A stretch of DNA of 64,000 nucleotides. Origin: Hirsutella rhossiliensis. Taxonomy: Eukaryota > Ascomycota > Sordariomycetes > Hypocreales > Ophiocordycipitaceae. How positions within the stretch are numbered: position 1 is the stretch's first letter; each line of letters begins with the position of its first letter. Below, piece after piece: positions 30,184 through 40,800 of this stretch. The notes under the pieces were generated by a model. It was not told the DNA's origin. It did no database searches and worked only from the letters and a program-made list of their open reading frames with translations. Position numbers and translations under genes: made by a program. The DNA lies in contig NW_025408669.1 in NCBI RefSeq assembly GCF_020360975.1, forward strand, positions 3,038,001-3,102,000, read 5' to 3'.

Positions 30184-32143
30184 TCAGCCGTTCCCGCGGT
30201 CAGCCGTTCCCGCGGCGTCCGACGACGTCGTGCCTACCAAGCCTTCCCTCTCTTGCCTCGCGGCGTCCAAGTCGTCGCCGAGCCAGCACAGCGCCTCCCG
30301 AACGCTTCTGTCGCTTAGTTCCTCCAGTCTCGCCTGTGCGGCGGTCATCTCCCCGGGGACCCGGTTTCCCACCAGGTCCCTCTCTCGCACCTTCGACACG
30401 AGCATGATGCCGTCCAGCGTCGGGCACCGCGATAGCTGCACGTACAGGCTGTACGGGTCGCACTGCGACGGGACGGCGCGTCCGCCGACGTTGGTCGTCC
30501 TCGTCCCCCGCAGCTCGAGCGCCACGCGCTCCAGCGTCCCCCCCTGCACTTTGTAATCGGTGCACGCGAAGGCGGCGGCGCACGGCAGGCCCTTGCGGCT
30601 GACGTCGTTCTGCTGCCACGGTCGCTTCCGCTGACGCTGGACCCTGACGCTCATGGGCGTCAGCAGGATGGTGCCGGCCGGCATCCCGACGAAGTGGAAG
30701 TCCTTGGTCGTCTCCGACCCCAGTATGATCGCCGCCGGCGGCCCGAAGTGGATCGTCATGTCGGCCGAGATCCGATGCCCCGGGTACGCCTTGTCGATGA
30801 TGACCTCCGCCGCCGTGTAGCCGGCGCCGTTCACCAGCTTCAGCCCCTGGTGAGTGTTGTGGTTCACGACGACCGGCATCCCCGGCACGAACATGAAGAC
30901 GGCCGGCACCGGGATCGCGCTGTCGTCGCCCTGGTTCAGCATCGTGATGGCCTCTTCCTCGGTCGGCAGGCCGTCCTTCCACTTGTGTTCGGAGAGGAAG
31001 ATGCGCACCGTCGACCGCTGCTGGATCTGGAACGCCAGGCTCGCCTCCATGTTGAGGTTCCACCGGTTCCTGTTGAGCGGCGTCACCACCGTGATGCCCG
31101 TTTCCCACGGGATCCGCCTGCCTTCCCGGTGGCACCTCGAGTTGAGGAGATCCAGGTCCGCGTGGTCCTGCACGCCCGTCGGATCCGCCGCAGGAGCCCC
31201 TGCAGCTCCGGGTCGCCGGCGGCGCGCATCTGCTCGTCCAGCATGACGACGGTCGTGAACCGCCTCCACAGCGCGTGCGCCCTGTCGTGCTGGTGGCGCT
31301 GCTCGGCCCTGAACGAGCTGTCCTCGTCCCACGAGACGGCGGCGCTCGGCAGCAGGATCGACCGCTCCTGGACCGGGCGGAACTGGTGGAAGTCCCCGCA
31401 GAAGAGGACGATGGGGATGCCGCCGAAGTCCCGCCGCGATCCCCGGAGCTGGCAGAGCCGCTCGTTGACGGCGTGCAGCGTCCGCGCGCCGAGCATGCTC
31501 ACCTCGTCGATGACGAGCACGTCTTTGTCCCGCCAGTCCATCCGGGACTGGCCGTTGACGAACCGCTCCGCCTGCTTCGGCAGCCGCACGCCGTCGACGT
31601 TCCTCGCCGTGTTCTCGCCCGGCCCTTGGTCCTTGGTGAAGCCGCAGGCGGAGTGGATGGTGATGCCGTTGACCGCGCGGCGGCGGTCCCCGACGTCGCC
31701 GTGACCAGCAGGCGACTCGAGATACCCTTGGCGGCGAAGAGGCCCACGAGTGCTTCGATGACGCGCGACTTGCCGGTGCCGCCCTCGCCGCCGACGAACT
31801 GGCAGAGCTGGCTGACGTCGCCTCCGTCTCTTTCCCGCATCGAGTCCAGGTGGCGGCATATTATCGAGAAGGCGATCGCCTGTTTCTTGTTCAGCGTCAA
31901 CCGTGTTCTTAAGCCTTTCCCAGCCTCGACGAAGGAGGTCGACGGGCCGAGGCGGATTTCCATGCCGGCCTGCGCGTTACCTGCCGTCTCCTCGGCTGCC
32001 GCTCCGTCATCTGCACGTCTTCCTCCCCGAAGCCGGTCAGCACGCTCCGCGCCGCTGCGCCGCGATCGGTGCCGTGGGCCGGGGCCATGCTTTGTATGCC
32101 CTGGATCATCTTCACCCTCTCCCTGGAGGCGCAAGTCTGCTGC
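30184..32143 (-). pseudogene. Helitron copy 2 helicase half (PIF1-like)
   Basis: This is the C-terminal helicase half of the Helitron transposase, severed from the Rep half by the copia insertion. Motifs in order are FVGGEGGTGKSRVIEALV (Walker A, about 31,770), VLVIDEVSMLGARTL (Walker B, about 31,500), FCGDFHQFRPVQER, LDEQMRAAGDPEL, FACTDYKVQGGTLERVALEL and YVQLSRCPTLDGIMLVS, ending at the stop near 30,184. Frame changes occur near 31,680 and 31,170. The C-terminal 330 residues are one clean frame. Similarity to copy 1 is high through the whole domain. It would act as the unwinding motor in rolling-circle transposition. Confidence 0.88.
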
Positions 32144-32429
32144 TGTCGCGAAGAACGGCCCATGGTCGAGTCAACCAGGTCACCCATGGGTAGCTAGGGC
32201 AGCAAGGGAGCTGATAACCAGGTCTGAACGAGGAGGCTGGAAAGCTCCTCTTAAAAGACTGGAACATCTCCAGTCGAGAGGCTGGGAACCCCCAGGTCCC
32301 CAGCCTCCCTGAACACATTACCTTTACTACGAAAGAGGGATATAAATAGGGCTTGGGTTTAGGGCAGAAATGGAGGAGGACAGAGACACGGAATACAATA
32401 TGACCTTTCTGCTGACTTTCTTCGTGAGA
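32144..32429 (+). repeat. Copia 5' LTR
   Basis: The 286-bp LTR begins TGTCGCGAAGAACGG and ends CTTCGTGAGA. It differs from the 3' LTR by a single inserted G near position 205. It is preceded by GCTGC (32,139-32,143), the 5-bp target duplication. Confidence 0.92.
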
Positions 32430-32444
32430 GTTATGAGCCGGGAG
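32430..32444 (+). other. Copia primer binding site (half-tRNA type)
   Basis: GTTATGAGCCGGGAG directly follows the 5' LTR. It is complementary to the anticodon-stem region of initiator Met tRNA (which contains GGCTCATAAC), as in Ty5-like copia elements that prime from an internally cut tRNA. Confidence 0.65.
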
Positions 32445-32573
32445 AAACAGAGTTTCTGGAACTTCCGTGTGCACAATATTGCGCCTTCAACAGTGCCAGC
32501 AGGCACTCCCATTTATCGAAGATCAAATCCATCTGATCACTCATACCTTTATCCCTTTACCCTTCAAATCGCA

Positions 32574-33647
32574 ATGTCGAAGAACACCAATTCCACCCGC
32601 CGCACGATTCTCTCAGAACCTCAGGACTGGGATAAGTGGAATAAGGAGCTTCGTGCGAGGGTTGACGAGACCATCCATGGACTAGTATTTGAGGAAGGAA
32701 CAGTCCCGTTACAATCCCCCGTTCGGCCTACGTTTTCCGAGTTTGCTGCCGGTGTTATAACCTATGCAGGCCTCACTTCGGCTCAGCAGAAAGCTTTCTC
32801 GGCAGCCACTTCACATTATGAAAATATGCGTAAGGAATACCTATATGAGAAGAAGCTAATTAAGGAAGCTAGAACGGCAATTACGGAGTCAATCGGCACA
32901 GCAAAGATGATTTCGTTGCGTGAGGAAGATACACTTCGTCAATGGATGACAACACTGGAATCTTCAACCGCCCCTACCAAAGGATTTATGACTGAGCGAA
33001 TCAGGAAGCTTTACTCGAGTCATCTTCGAAGCTACTCAAAGAGCAACAACATCCCTGAGTGGCTTGTCAAATGGGAAGAGATCATACAGGAAGCTATACA
33101 GTACTTCCTAATGGAAGTGCTTACTGGCCAGTGGCTGCGAGATATTGCAACAATCATTAAGCCCCTTAGTGATGGCTATGCAACAATCTTCCTTGAAGAG
33201 AGCAGGCGCCTTGACGAGGATGCGGCTAGAAAGATGCAACAAGCATTTGATCGACCTGCATATGTGGCAGCAGCACCCGTGGAAGCAGCAGCGGCCCCCG
33301 CACCAGGAGTAGCGGCACCAGCACCCGCAGCCTCACCTTCCCGTTGGACGTTCCAAATTGTTGCAAGAAAAATCAGGGAAATTGCGGAACAACAACCGCA
33401 AAGAGGAATCAAGCGAGGCGGGGCTTTTCTTACAGATGACCCAATAGACGATTCGGAGCCAGAAGCACAGCCGAAAAAGAAGAGAAAGCGAAAGGAGGAT
33501 ACAAATCCTTCATCTTCGTCTCGAAAACGCTGCCCTGCTTGCGAAAATAGGCACGAGCTTTCAGAGTGCTGGCAGCTGTTCGAGAAAAACAGACCTTCCT
33601 ACTACAGGAAAACAGCAAGCTACGAGAGAAAGCAGAAAAGGCTCTAA
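32574..33647 (+). CDS. Copia gag polyprotein
   Basis: An intact 357-residue frame from ATG 32,574 (MSKNTNSTRRTILSEPQDWD) to TAA at 33,645. It encodes the capsid/nucleocapsid protein that packages element RNA. The middle contains helical UBN2-like sequence, followed by an Ala/Pro-rich linker (AAPVEAAAAPAPG), a basic segment KKKRKRKE that could act as a nuclear localisation signal, and a zinc knuckle CPACENRHELSECW near the C-terminus. Pol continues one base ahead (+1) near 33,650, which could be a natural frameshift site or an indel. Confidence 0.85.
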   Translation: MSKNTNSTRRTILSEPQDWDKWNKELRARVDETIHGLVFEEGTVPLQSPVRPTFSEFAAGVITYAGLTSAQQKAFSAATSHYENMRKEYLYEKKLIKEARTAITESIGTAKMISLREEDTLRQWMTTLESSTAPTKGFMTERIRKLYSSHLRSYSKSNNIPEWLVKWEEIIQEAIQYFLMEVLTGQWLRDIATIIKPLSDGYATIFLEESRRLDEDAARKMQQAFDRPAYVAAAPVEAAAAPAPGVAAPAPAASPSRWTFQIVARKIREIAEQQPQRGIKRGGAFLTDDPIDDSEPEAQPKKKRKRKEDTNPSSSSRKRCPACENRHELSECWQLFEKNRPSYYRKTASYERKQKRL

Positions 33648-33651
33648 AAGT

Positions 33652-36600
33652 GACCCCGAGCTGCAGAGGAGAGTCAATGAGATCAACAAAGGTTTGGCTT
33701 AGCAACTAAAGCCAGTTGGAAAGATTGTTGGCACAGCAAATCCCGCCTTCGTCTATTCAGCCGATCAGAAACCGACCTCTATAGACTACCCACTCCGTCA
33801 CTCGACCCTCCTAGACTCGGCGGCCTCCTTACACGTCTGCAATAACCTTTCCCGCTTCCGCTCCTTTAGAAAGGCCAGGAACGAATATCTAGTCACAGGA
33901 GACACAGAAGTCCGGATAGAGGGTTACGGAAGAGTCAATGTTACGGTTACAGCTCCAGACGGAACCCTCCGGCAGCTACGGTTAAAACGGGTTGCCTATT
34001 GCCCGAGATTCTCAGCCAACCTTGTTTCTTTTCAGTCTCTTCAGGAAGAAGGGATCTACTGGGATACCTTTACAAATCCAACCCAGCTGGCCTATAAGGA
34101 AGGGAGGAAACCAATTTGCGTCTTATTCCGAAAGCACCGTCAGTTTGTGCTAGATTTCCAACCTGCAATGCAAGACGACCTCGATGAGGCAGCTTTTAAA
34201 GCTACAAAGGCACGAAGAAGGACCTCTCGAGACCCTAGGCCTGTCGCAACAGCTGATTCGGACCTTTGGCACGCTCGCCTCGGTCACCCTGGCCCTCAAG
34301 CACTCGAAATGCTTGGCCAACGAAAGGGTATTCGCATTAAGGGCCCAAGGACCGTTGAGTGCGAACCATGCGCCCAAGGAAGGGCCTATAGACAGGTCTC
34401 AAGGCGAACCCCGAATAAGGATCGAAGTCATCCTTGCGAAGAAATCTGGATCGACTGGACCGACCTATCCCCTGATTATAAGGGATTCGTTCGAGTGATG
34501 TTCATAACAGACGCCTATTCAGGCATGATTTTCCCTACTTTCTCCGGACCTATCAAAACAAACACAACTGGGGGGCACTTAGGGACTTCGTTAGCTGGAT
34601 GAAGCTTCGATTTGACTATAGTGTAAAGACCATTCGTTCAGACGGAGAACTCTTTACTAAGGCAACTAAGAAGTGGCTTCGAAAGAAGGGTATCTCAGCA
34701 GAACCCTCGTCCCCAAACACCCAATCCCAGAATGGAGGTGCCGAGAGATCAGGAGGTGCCCTAATGGAGAGGGCCCGCAAGATGAGGATAGCTGCAAAGC
34801 TTCCTCACGATCTTTGGAAAGAGACCGTGGAAGCGGCCTGTTATTTGAAAAACAGGACCCCACGGAATCCAAAAGCCAGACCGGACTTATCAAGACCTTC
34901 TGATCAGGAGAATCTGCATCGACAGCTGTGGATGACCCCTTTGGAGCTATTTACAAAAAAGAAGGAACCCGACCACAACCAGCATGCAACTCTTCAGGCG
35001 TACGGCTGTAGGGCCTACGCAATGACTGCCAACGCACAGTTGAAGAGGAGAAGGCTACAAAGCTCGATCCAAGAACTCACATCGGCTACCTGGTTGGTTA
35101 TAGTTCTACGAATATCTTTAGGATATGGGTTCCTTGCTTCGAAGGTTATTTCAACCCGGACGTTACATTCGACGAAAGAACCTTCTTCGACGGCAAGCTC
35201 GAGCAACCACCGCTGCTTGCAAATATCGACGAGCTAGTCGAAAAGTCTCTATTCCAGAGGATCAGCAAGTAAATCAGGAAATCCTTGATGAAGAATCCGA
35301 GTCTGAGGAAGAAGACCTCTTTGAAGAAGAATCTGACGAGGAGGAGGCACAAGACCAAGAAAAAGCCAACGAGGAACTCTTGCTAACGCCGCCGCCATCT
35401 GAAGATGAATTTCAAGCCGTTCTATCAGTATTTCTTCCTGTCGCTACCCCTGAGGGGGTGGGGAGGAAATCTGCGTTAATAAATCCTTCGGTTTCGACTC
35501 CTAAGAAGAAAAGAGTTACCTTCTTGGAGCACTTAACGCAGGAGCCACTTGATCATACAGGGATACGCCAGGAAGATCAATTTCAAGACCGATTTCGGAC
35601 TTCTATCCCCAGAAGATCAGGAATATGCTCCATGGAACCTTCAATGCTGGACGAATCTTCAAGCCAAAGACACAAGGGCCGCATAAGAAGAACCTACCCG
35701 AACCGCCAGAGACACAGAAGCAGCTCGAAAGGCACCCTTATAAAGAGGAATTCATCAAAGCTCAGAAAGACCACCTTGCCTCACACGAGGAGATGGGGTC
35801 CTTTCTCGAGGTTCCTTGAAGAGGGCTGCCGGCAAGCAAATTCTAGGCTGCAAGTGGGTCTTTATTTACAAGACAGACAAGCACGGGATCCTTCAAAAGT
35901 GCAAAGCTCGTCTCGTGGTCTGCGGCAACCAGCAGGAAAAGGGGGACCTTCCTACCCGGGCTACGACCTTAGCCGGGATGTCGTTCAGGGCCCTAATGGC
36001 GATTTCGGCAGAATTCGACCTCGAGCTTGATCAAATGGATGCAGTCAACGCCTTCGTCAACTGCCCACTCGAGGACGAGGTAGTCTATATGAGGATGCCT
36101 CCCGGATTCGTTAAGCCAGGCAGAGTTCTGCTACTTAGGAAGGCCCTCTATGGCCTACGACGATCGCCACTCCTTTGGCAACAACACCTTACCGGGTCCC
36201 TTAAATCCCTAGGCTTTCAGACAGTCCCACAAGAACCCTGTGTTATGAGAAAGGAGCAATTCTTGTCTTCTTTTACGTGGACGATATCATCTGGGCCTAT
36301 AAGAAAGGAGACCAGGAGGTTGCAAAGGAAGCGATAAGAGGGCTTCAAGCTCGATATCAAATGACGCTTCTTGGAGAGCCTAGGTGGTTCCTCGGGATAC
36401 ACATCCTTAGGGATAGATCTCAACGAACGATTTGGCTGACGCAAGACGCCTATATCGAGAAGATCGCCCATAAGCTCCTAGACCCAAGCAGGCTCGTCTC
36501 AAATCCCCTGATACTCCAATGGCATCTGAGGAACTGCTTCCTCAACGAGCCAAGCAGAGAAGGGTTATTTACACAGATTTCTGCAAAAGGTTGGATCTAT

Positions 36601-37249
36601 ACTATTTGTGGCTATCTCAACGAGGCCGGATGTTGCTTTTGCGGTCTCTCGACTAGCAAGGCACAACCAGAACCCCGGCGAAATACACCAGCAGGCAGCC
36701 GACAGAGTGATCCTTTACCTCTACGCCACACGATCATATGGTATTAGGCTAGGGGGTAACATGGGTCGAAAGGCTGCTGCTGAGATCTTCCTCTGTTCGA
36801 GCGATGCAAGCTTTGCGGACAACTCAATCGATAGGAAAAGTTCCCAAGGTTACGTCATGACACTATTTGGCGGACCAATTGCTTAGAGAGCTTCGAAGCA
36901 GGCCACAGTCACTACGTCAAGCACAGAAGCCGAATTGCTAGCTATATCAGAAGCTGCAAAAGAAGCTATATTTATTAGTCGGTTGCTGCGATCTCTGCAA
37001 GTTCAAATCCCAGAGCCGTTGTTGCTTGAGTCTGATAACACACAAACCATCAGACTGCTTGAAGAAGCTAGTGCAAAGCTCTCTACGAGACTTCGACACG
37101 TTGATATCCATCAGCATTGGCTTCGTCAAGAGACTCAACAAGGAAGGATCAAAATCCAATGGGTTCCAACGGCCCGAATGCGAGCGGACGGCCTTACGAA
37201 GGCCCTCCCTTTCCAAAAGCTACAAAATTTCCTCCGAATGATAGGGTAG
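33652..37249 (+). pseudogene. Copia pol (protease, integrase, RT, RNase H), disrupted
   Basis: The protease core is TLLDSAASLHVCNN (about 33,807). The integrase has a GAG-pre-integrase zinc region (DLWHARLGHPG .. CEPCAQGRAYRQ), then the DDE core split between frames (IDWTDLSPDY, KTIRSDGELFTKATKKWL, NTQSQNGGAERSG). The reverse transcriptase includes GCKWVFIYKTDKHG, DQMDAVNAFVNCPLE, KALYGLRRSPLLW and a YVDD motif spanning a frame break at about 36,273-36,290. RNase H includes SSDASFADNSIDRKSSQGYV and VDIHQHWLRQETQQGRI. Stops at 33,700 (TAG where CAG is expected) and 36,884 (TAG where TGG is expected) look like C-to-T type changes; at least five small frame shifts add to this. The element is non-autonomous as given, despite near-identical LTRs. 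Confidence 0.85.
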
Positions 37250-37532
37250 CTGACTTACGGAGCCGATTACAGCGAGAAGCCCGATTGGAACTCCTAGCTG
37301 ACAAGATCAGAGCCAGCAGGAAAGCAAAACCCCCAACTAGCTTTGCAATAAAGGAGGGATTTCCTCTGGCTTAGCTCAGTAATATTTGGGAGGTCACTTC
37401 CTGCCGCGTATACATGGCCCAGCTTTTCGCGAAGGAGTCCTACGGTTCTCCCTTCTTAATTCCGAAATGATGTCCCTCCGTCTAGGAGGCCCTATAAGGC
37501 TGATCTAGCTGTTCCCTATGGGGTAGGCTACA

Positions 37533-37544
37533 GCTAAGGGGGTG
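37533..37544 (+). other. Copia polypurine tract
   Basis: AGCTAAGGGGGTG lies immediately before the 3' LTR, as expected for the plus-strand primer of reverse transcription. Confidence 0.55.
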
Positions 37545-37831
37545 TGTCGCGAAGAACGGCCCATGGTCGAGTCAACCAGGTCACCCATGGGTAGCTAGGG
37601 CAGCAAGGGAGCTGATAACCAGGTCTGAACGAGGAGGCTGGAAAGCTCCTCTTAAAAGACTGGAACATCTCCAGTCGAGAGGCTGGGAACCCCCAGGTCC
37701 CCAGCCTCCCTGAACACATTACCTTTACTACGAAAGAGGGATATAAATAGGGGCTTGGGTTTAGGGCAGAAATGGAGGAGGACAGAGACACGGAATACAA
37801 TATGACCTTTCTGCTGACTTTCTTCGTGAGA
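37545..37831 (+). repeat. Copia 3' LTR
   Basis: This 287-bp copy of the LTR ends CTTCGTGAGA and is followed by GCTGC (37,832-37,836). A TATAAATA box near 37,741 could be the LTR promoter. Confidence 0.92.
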
Positions 37832-37836
37832 GCTGC

Positions 37837-40800
37837 GACTTGATGGCCCTGACCTGATCCTGCGGCGGCACGGCGGCCCCGGAGAACACCTGGCCGGGCA
37901 TGTTGATGTACCTCCCACCCCGTTCGGTCACCATGGTGGCCTGGAGCTCGGCCGTCGAGGCTAGTGCGGATTGTTGGAAGCGGCAGAGCTGCTGCATCAT
38001 TCCCGAAAGCTCCTGCGATCCCGCCGTGATCTGGTTCGCCCCGGCCGCGCTTCGCACGACGTCAATCAGTCGCGTCGCCATTCCGACGTCGTCCGACTGG
38101 TACGCCGATGCCGCCTCGTGATCCGCTTGGCCCTGGCCCTGCCCTCCTCCCCCGTCGCCGGACGAGGCTGCCCATTGCTTGGCGTCTCGCTTGGCGTCCT
38201 CGGCGGAACGCCTGAGCAATTGAACGTTGTCGACGAGGCACGAGGTTCTCGGCGGAAGCTGCCCGCGCGCGCCTCCATATGTCGTTGATGTCGCCTCGCT
38301 CCTCGCTAAGAAAGGCCTCCCACGGGGTGAACAGTGCAAGATGCTGCACGGCTGCCCTATAACGAACAGAACGGTTTAGCTGCGACGCGTTGCGATCCCC
38401 TTTCAACCGCCCGTTTACCGTGCTTACCTGCGATGGCATGATCCTCGTCGTCCTCTTCAAAATCCTTGCTTAGGTACCCGTCAAGGCAGACGACGGCATG
38501 CTTCCCGGCCGCCTCAATACCTGCACCCAGTCTTTACCCGCCACCCAGCCGCTCGAACGCCACCTCTCCCCAGGCACCGGAACACCCGTCCTTGCCGACG
38601 CGTTGGAGCCTGACGAGCGAAACGTAGTCGTATAGGCATAAGCCTCGTAGGACGTTTCCGCGATGATGGTACGCCTCGGCGAAGCTGATCCGTTCGCCCG
38701 CTTCTTCCACGACGACCGACTCATCTACGGACACGTCAGCGACCGCGGTGCCGCTCTCCTGTCGAAGGTGTCGCCACCGTCTCGAGACGTGCCAGTAGAG
38801 CACCGACACGTTTAGGTACGCCCAGGCGCTGCTGCTCGTGAACTCGCTTGGGTACCCTAGCAGATGGGCGACGACCTCGACTTGGGACAGAGCCCGCTCC
38901 GTGAAGACACGGTTCGCCACTCTCATCAGAAACTGCCGTGTCTTGTTCTTGGTTCCATCATCACCGCCCACGACGCCACTTCCGGCGTCCTCCCCGGCCG
39001 AGACGACGGGCAGTAGATCCGCGGCGGCGGCGACGCGCTTCCACGTCGGGTCCTCTACCTTGGTCGCGTAGTTCGTGACGTAGTAGACGAGCGCCGTGGT
39101 CTTCCGCTGCGTCGCTATGAAGGAGATGTCGTGGTTGTGGCGGAGCCCCACGGCGATGGCCTTATTCCATCGATTCACCATGGGATGCGTCCTACGGATC
39201 CGCAGCACGCCGTCCGGCGAGAAGGCCGTCTTCTCCACCAGCTTCCATGGCGCCTTGAAGCGACAGAGGTCGCCCTTTCGTCCCTTGTCGCCCAGGGAGT
39301 ACTTGACGCATGTCGGACTATGGGTGTGGATCTGCGTCGCGCCGGCGCAGAAGTTGGCTTCCTTCGAATGCGGCCGAGAACCGCTCGGCACTGTCCAGCA
39401 GGGACGAGACATCGGACGTCACCGAACGCCCGCGTGGACGGCGCAAAACCCTCCTGGTCCAGGTCCTGCTTTCCGTGTGTCAGCCTGCATCCTCTTGGCC
39501 CATGACCGCGACGCCCCGCCCCTTACCTCGCAGAAGACGCTATCGACATAGCGGACGATCCGCTCGCGGTACGCCGCCTGTTCCTCGCCGTGGGCGTCGG
39601 CGAGCATCGAGCCCAGGTGCGCGTTCCCGTGTAGCCAGAGCAGCCCGTGGACGTGAAGGAGCCTCGTTCGTTGGTCTCCACGGCACCGTAATACTGGCTG
39701 ATGCGCCCGAACACCGACTCCCCCCCTGCATTTACGTAATGCTCGAAGAACAGCGCCATCTCGCGATGGAAGAACATGGCCGAGCTCATCGGGTCGGAGA
39801 CGGATAGCCGGACCCGTTTGAACGACATATCGAGGCTTCGCAGGAACGCCTCGGCCGCCTCGGGGTCGCGCGTGCGGTACGCTGCCAGCCGGAGCTTCAC
39901 TGGGTTCGTAATGTCATTTGGGTTGATCGTGAACCAGATCGCGGGCACGCCGTAGCGGACGATGAGCGCCAGGATCTTGTGCCGCATGCTGAGACGGAGC
40001 TCGGGACATGGGCTGGCGATAACCATACAGCGAAAGGCTCCTGAGGAGCTCCTTCACGGCGTCGTCGGTCGTCTTGCCTGTGCTCTCCAGCTCGGCCCTG
40101 GCTGCCGCTAATCCGTCTGCGGTCAGCGACCGTACGATGCGCTCCACGTTGCCGAAGTTCTTCCTCGTCACGCTCAGCATGCTGACTCGACGGTTTCTCG
40201 ACCGCACGCCCATGTTGAAGGCGAGGAACGCGAAGATGTGGTGCGTCGCGAACCGGCCGCCGTGGCGTCGCAGCACCGTGTCGGCCCACGTCCGAAGGCT
40301 CATGTTCCGGGACGACACGAGGTCCTGCGTCCCCACCTCCGGCTCGCGCGTGTTGGCGCCGCCTCTGCCCAGATGTAGGGTCGCTTCATCGACCGATCGC
40401 GGCCCTCCGACGCCAAATGGTAACAGCGTGGGGAAGGTCTTTGCAAAGAAGCAGGCCTCGAACGAGTCGGCGAATTCATCCCCACGGCGAATATGAATGT
40501 ACGGTTCAGAACCATCGGCATGCCCCGGCTGCCCTTGCCGAGGATTCGACCCCGTTCTCGGGTCCGTGCCGCCGTCGGCTGCGCCGTCGCGGACGGCATC
40601 GCATGCGAAGCGCAATTTGTCGACGTCGGCTACGTCGGGCGGTCCGTCCAGCGCAAACATTCCCGACGAGGTCACCTCGTTGATCGTCTTCGCATCATCA
40701 CCGGTCTCGCCGTCGCTCTGGCCGTGCGCCTCGTGCGCCTCGTTTGACCCTGGCTCGCCGGCCTCGCGACTCGTCCTGCTTTCCCCTTGGTTCAGCAGAG

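Larger units (their letters stand above)
32144..37831 (+). mobile_element. Ty1/copia LTR retrotransposon inserted in Helitron copy 2
   Basis: A 5.7-kb element with 286/287-bp LTRs and a perfect 5-bp duplication GCTGC (32,139-32,143 and 37,832-37,836). It contains a gag frame and a pol in copia order (protease, integrase, reverse transcriptase, RNase H). LTR near-identity indicates recent insertion. It lies in the linker of the Helitron gene, in the opposite orientation. Confidence 0.92.
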
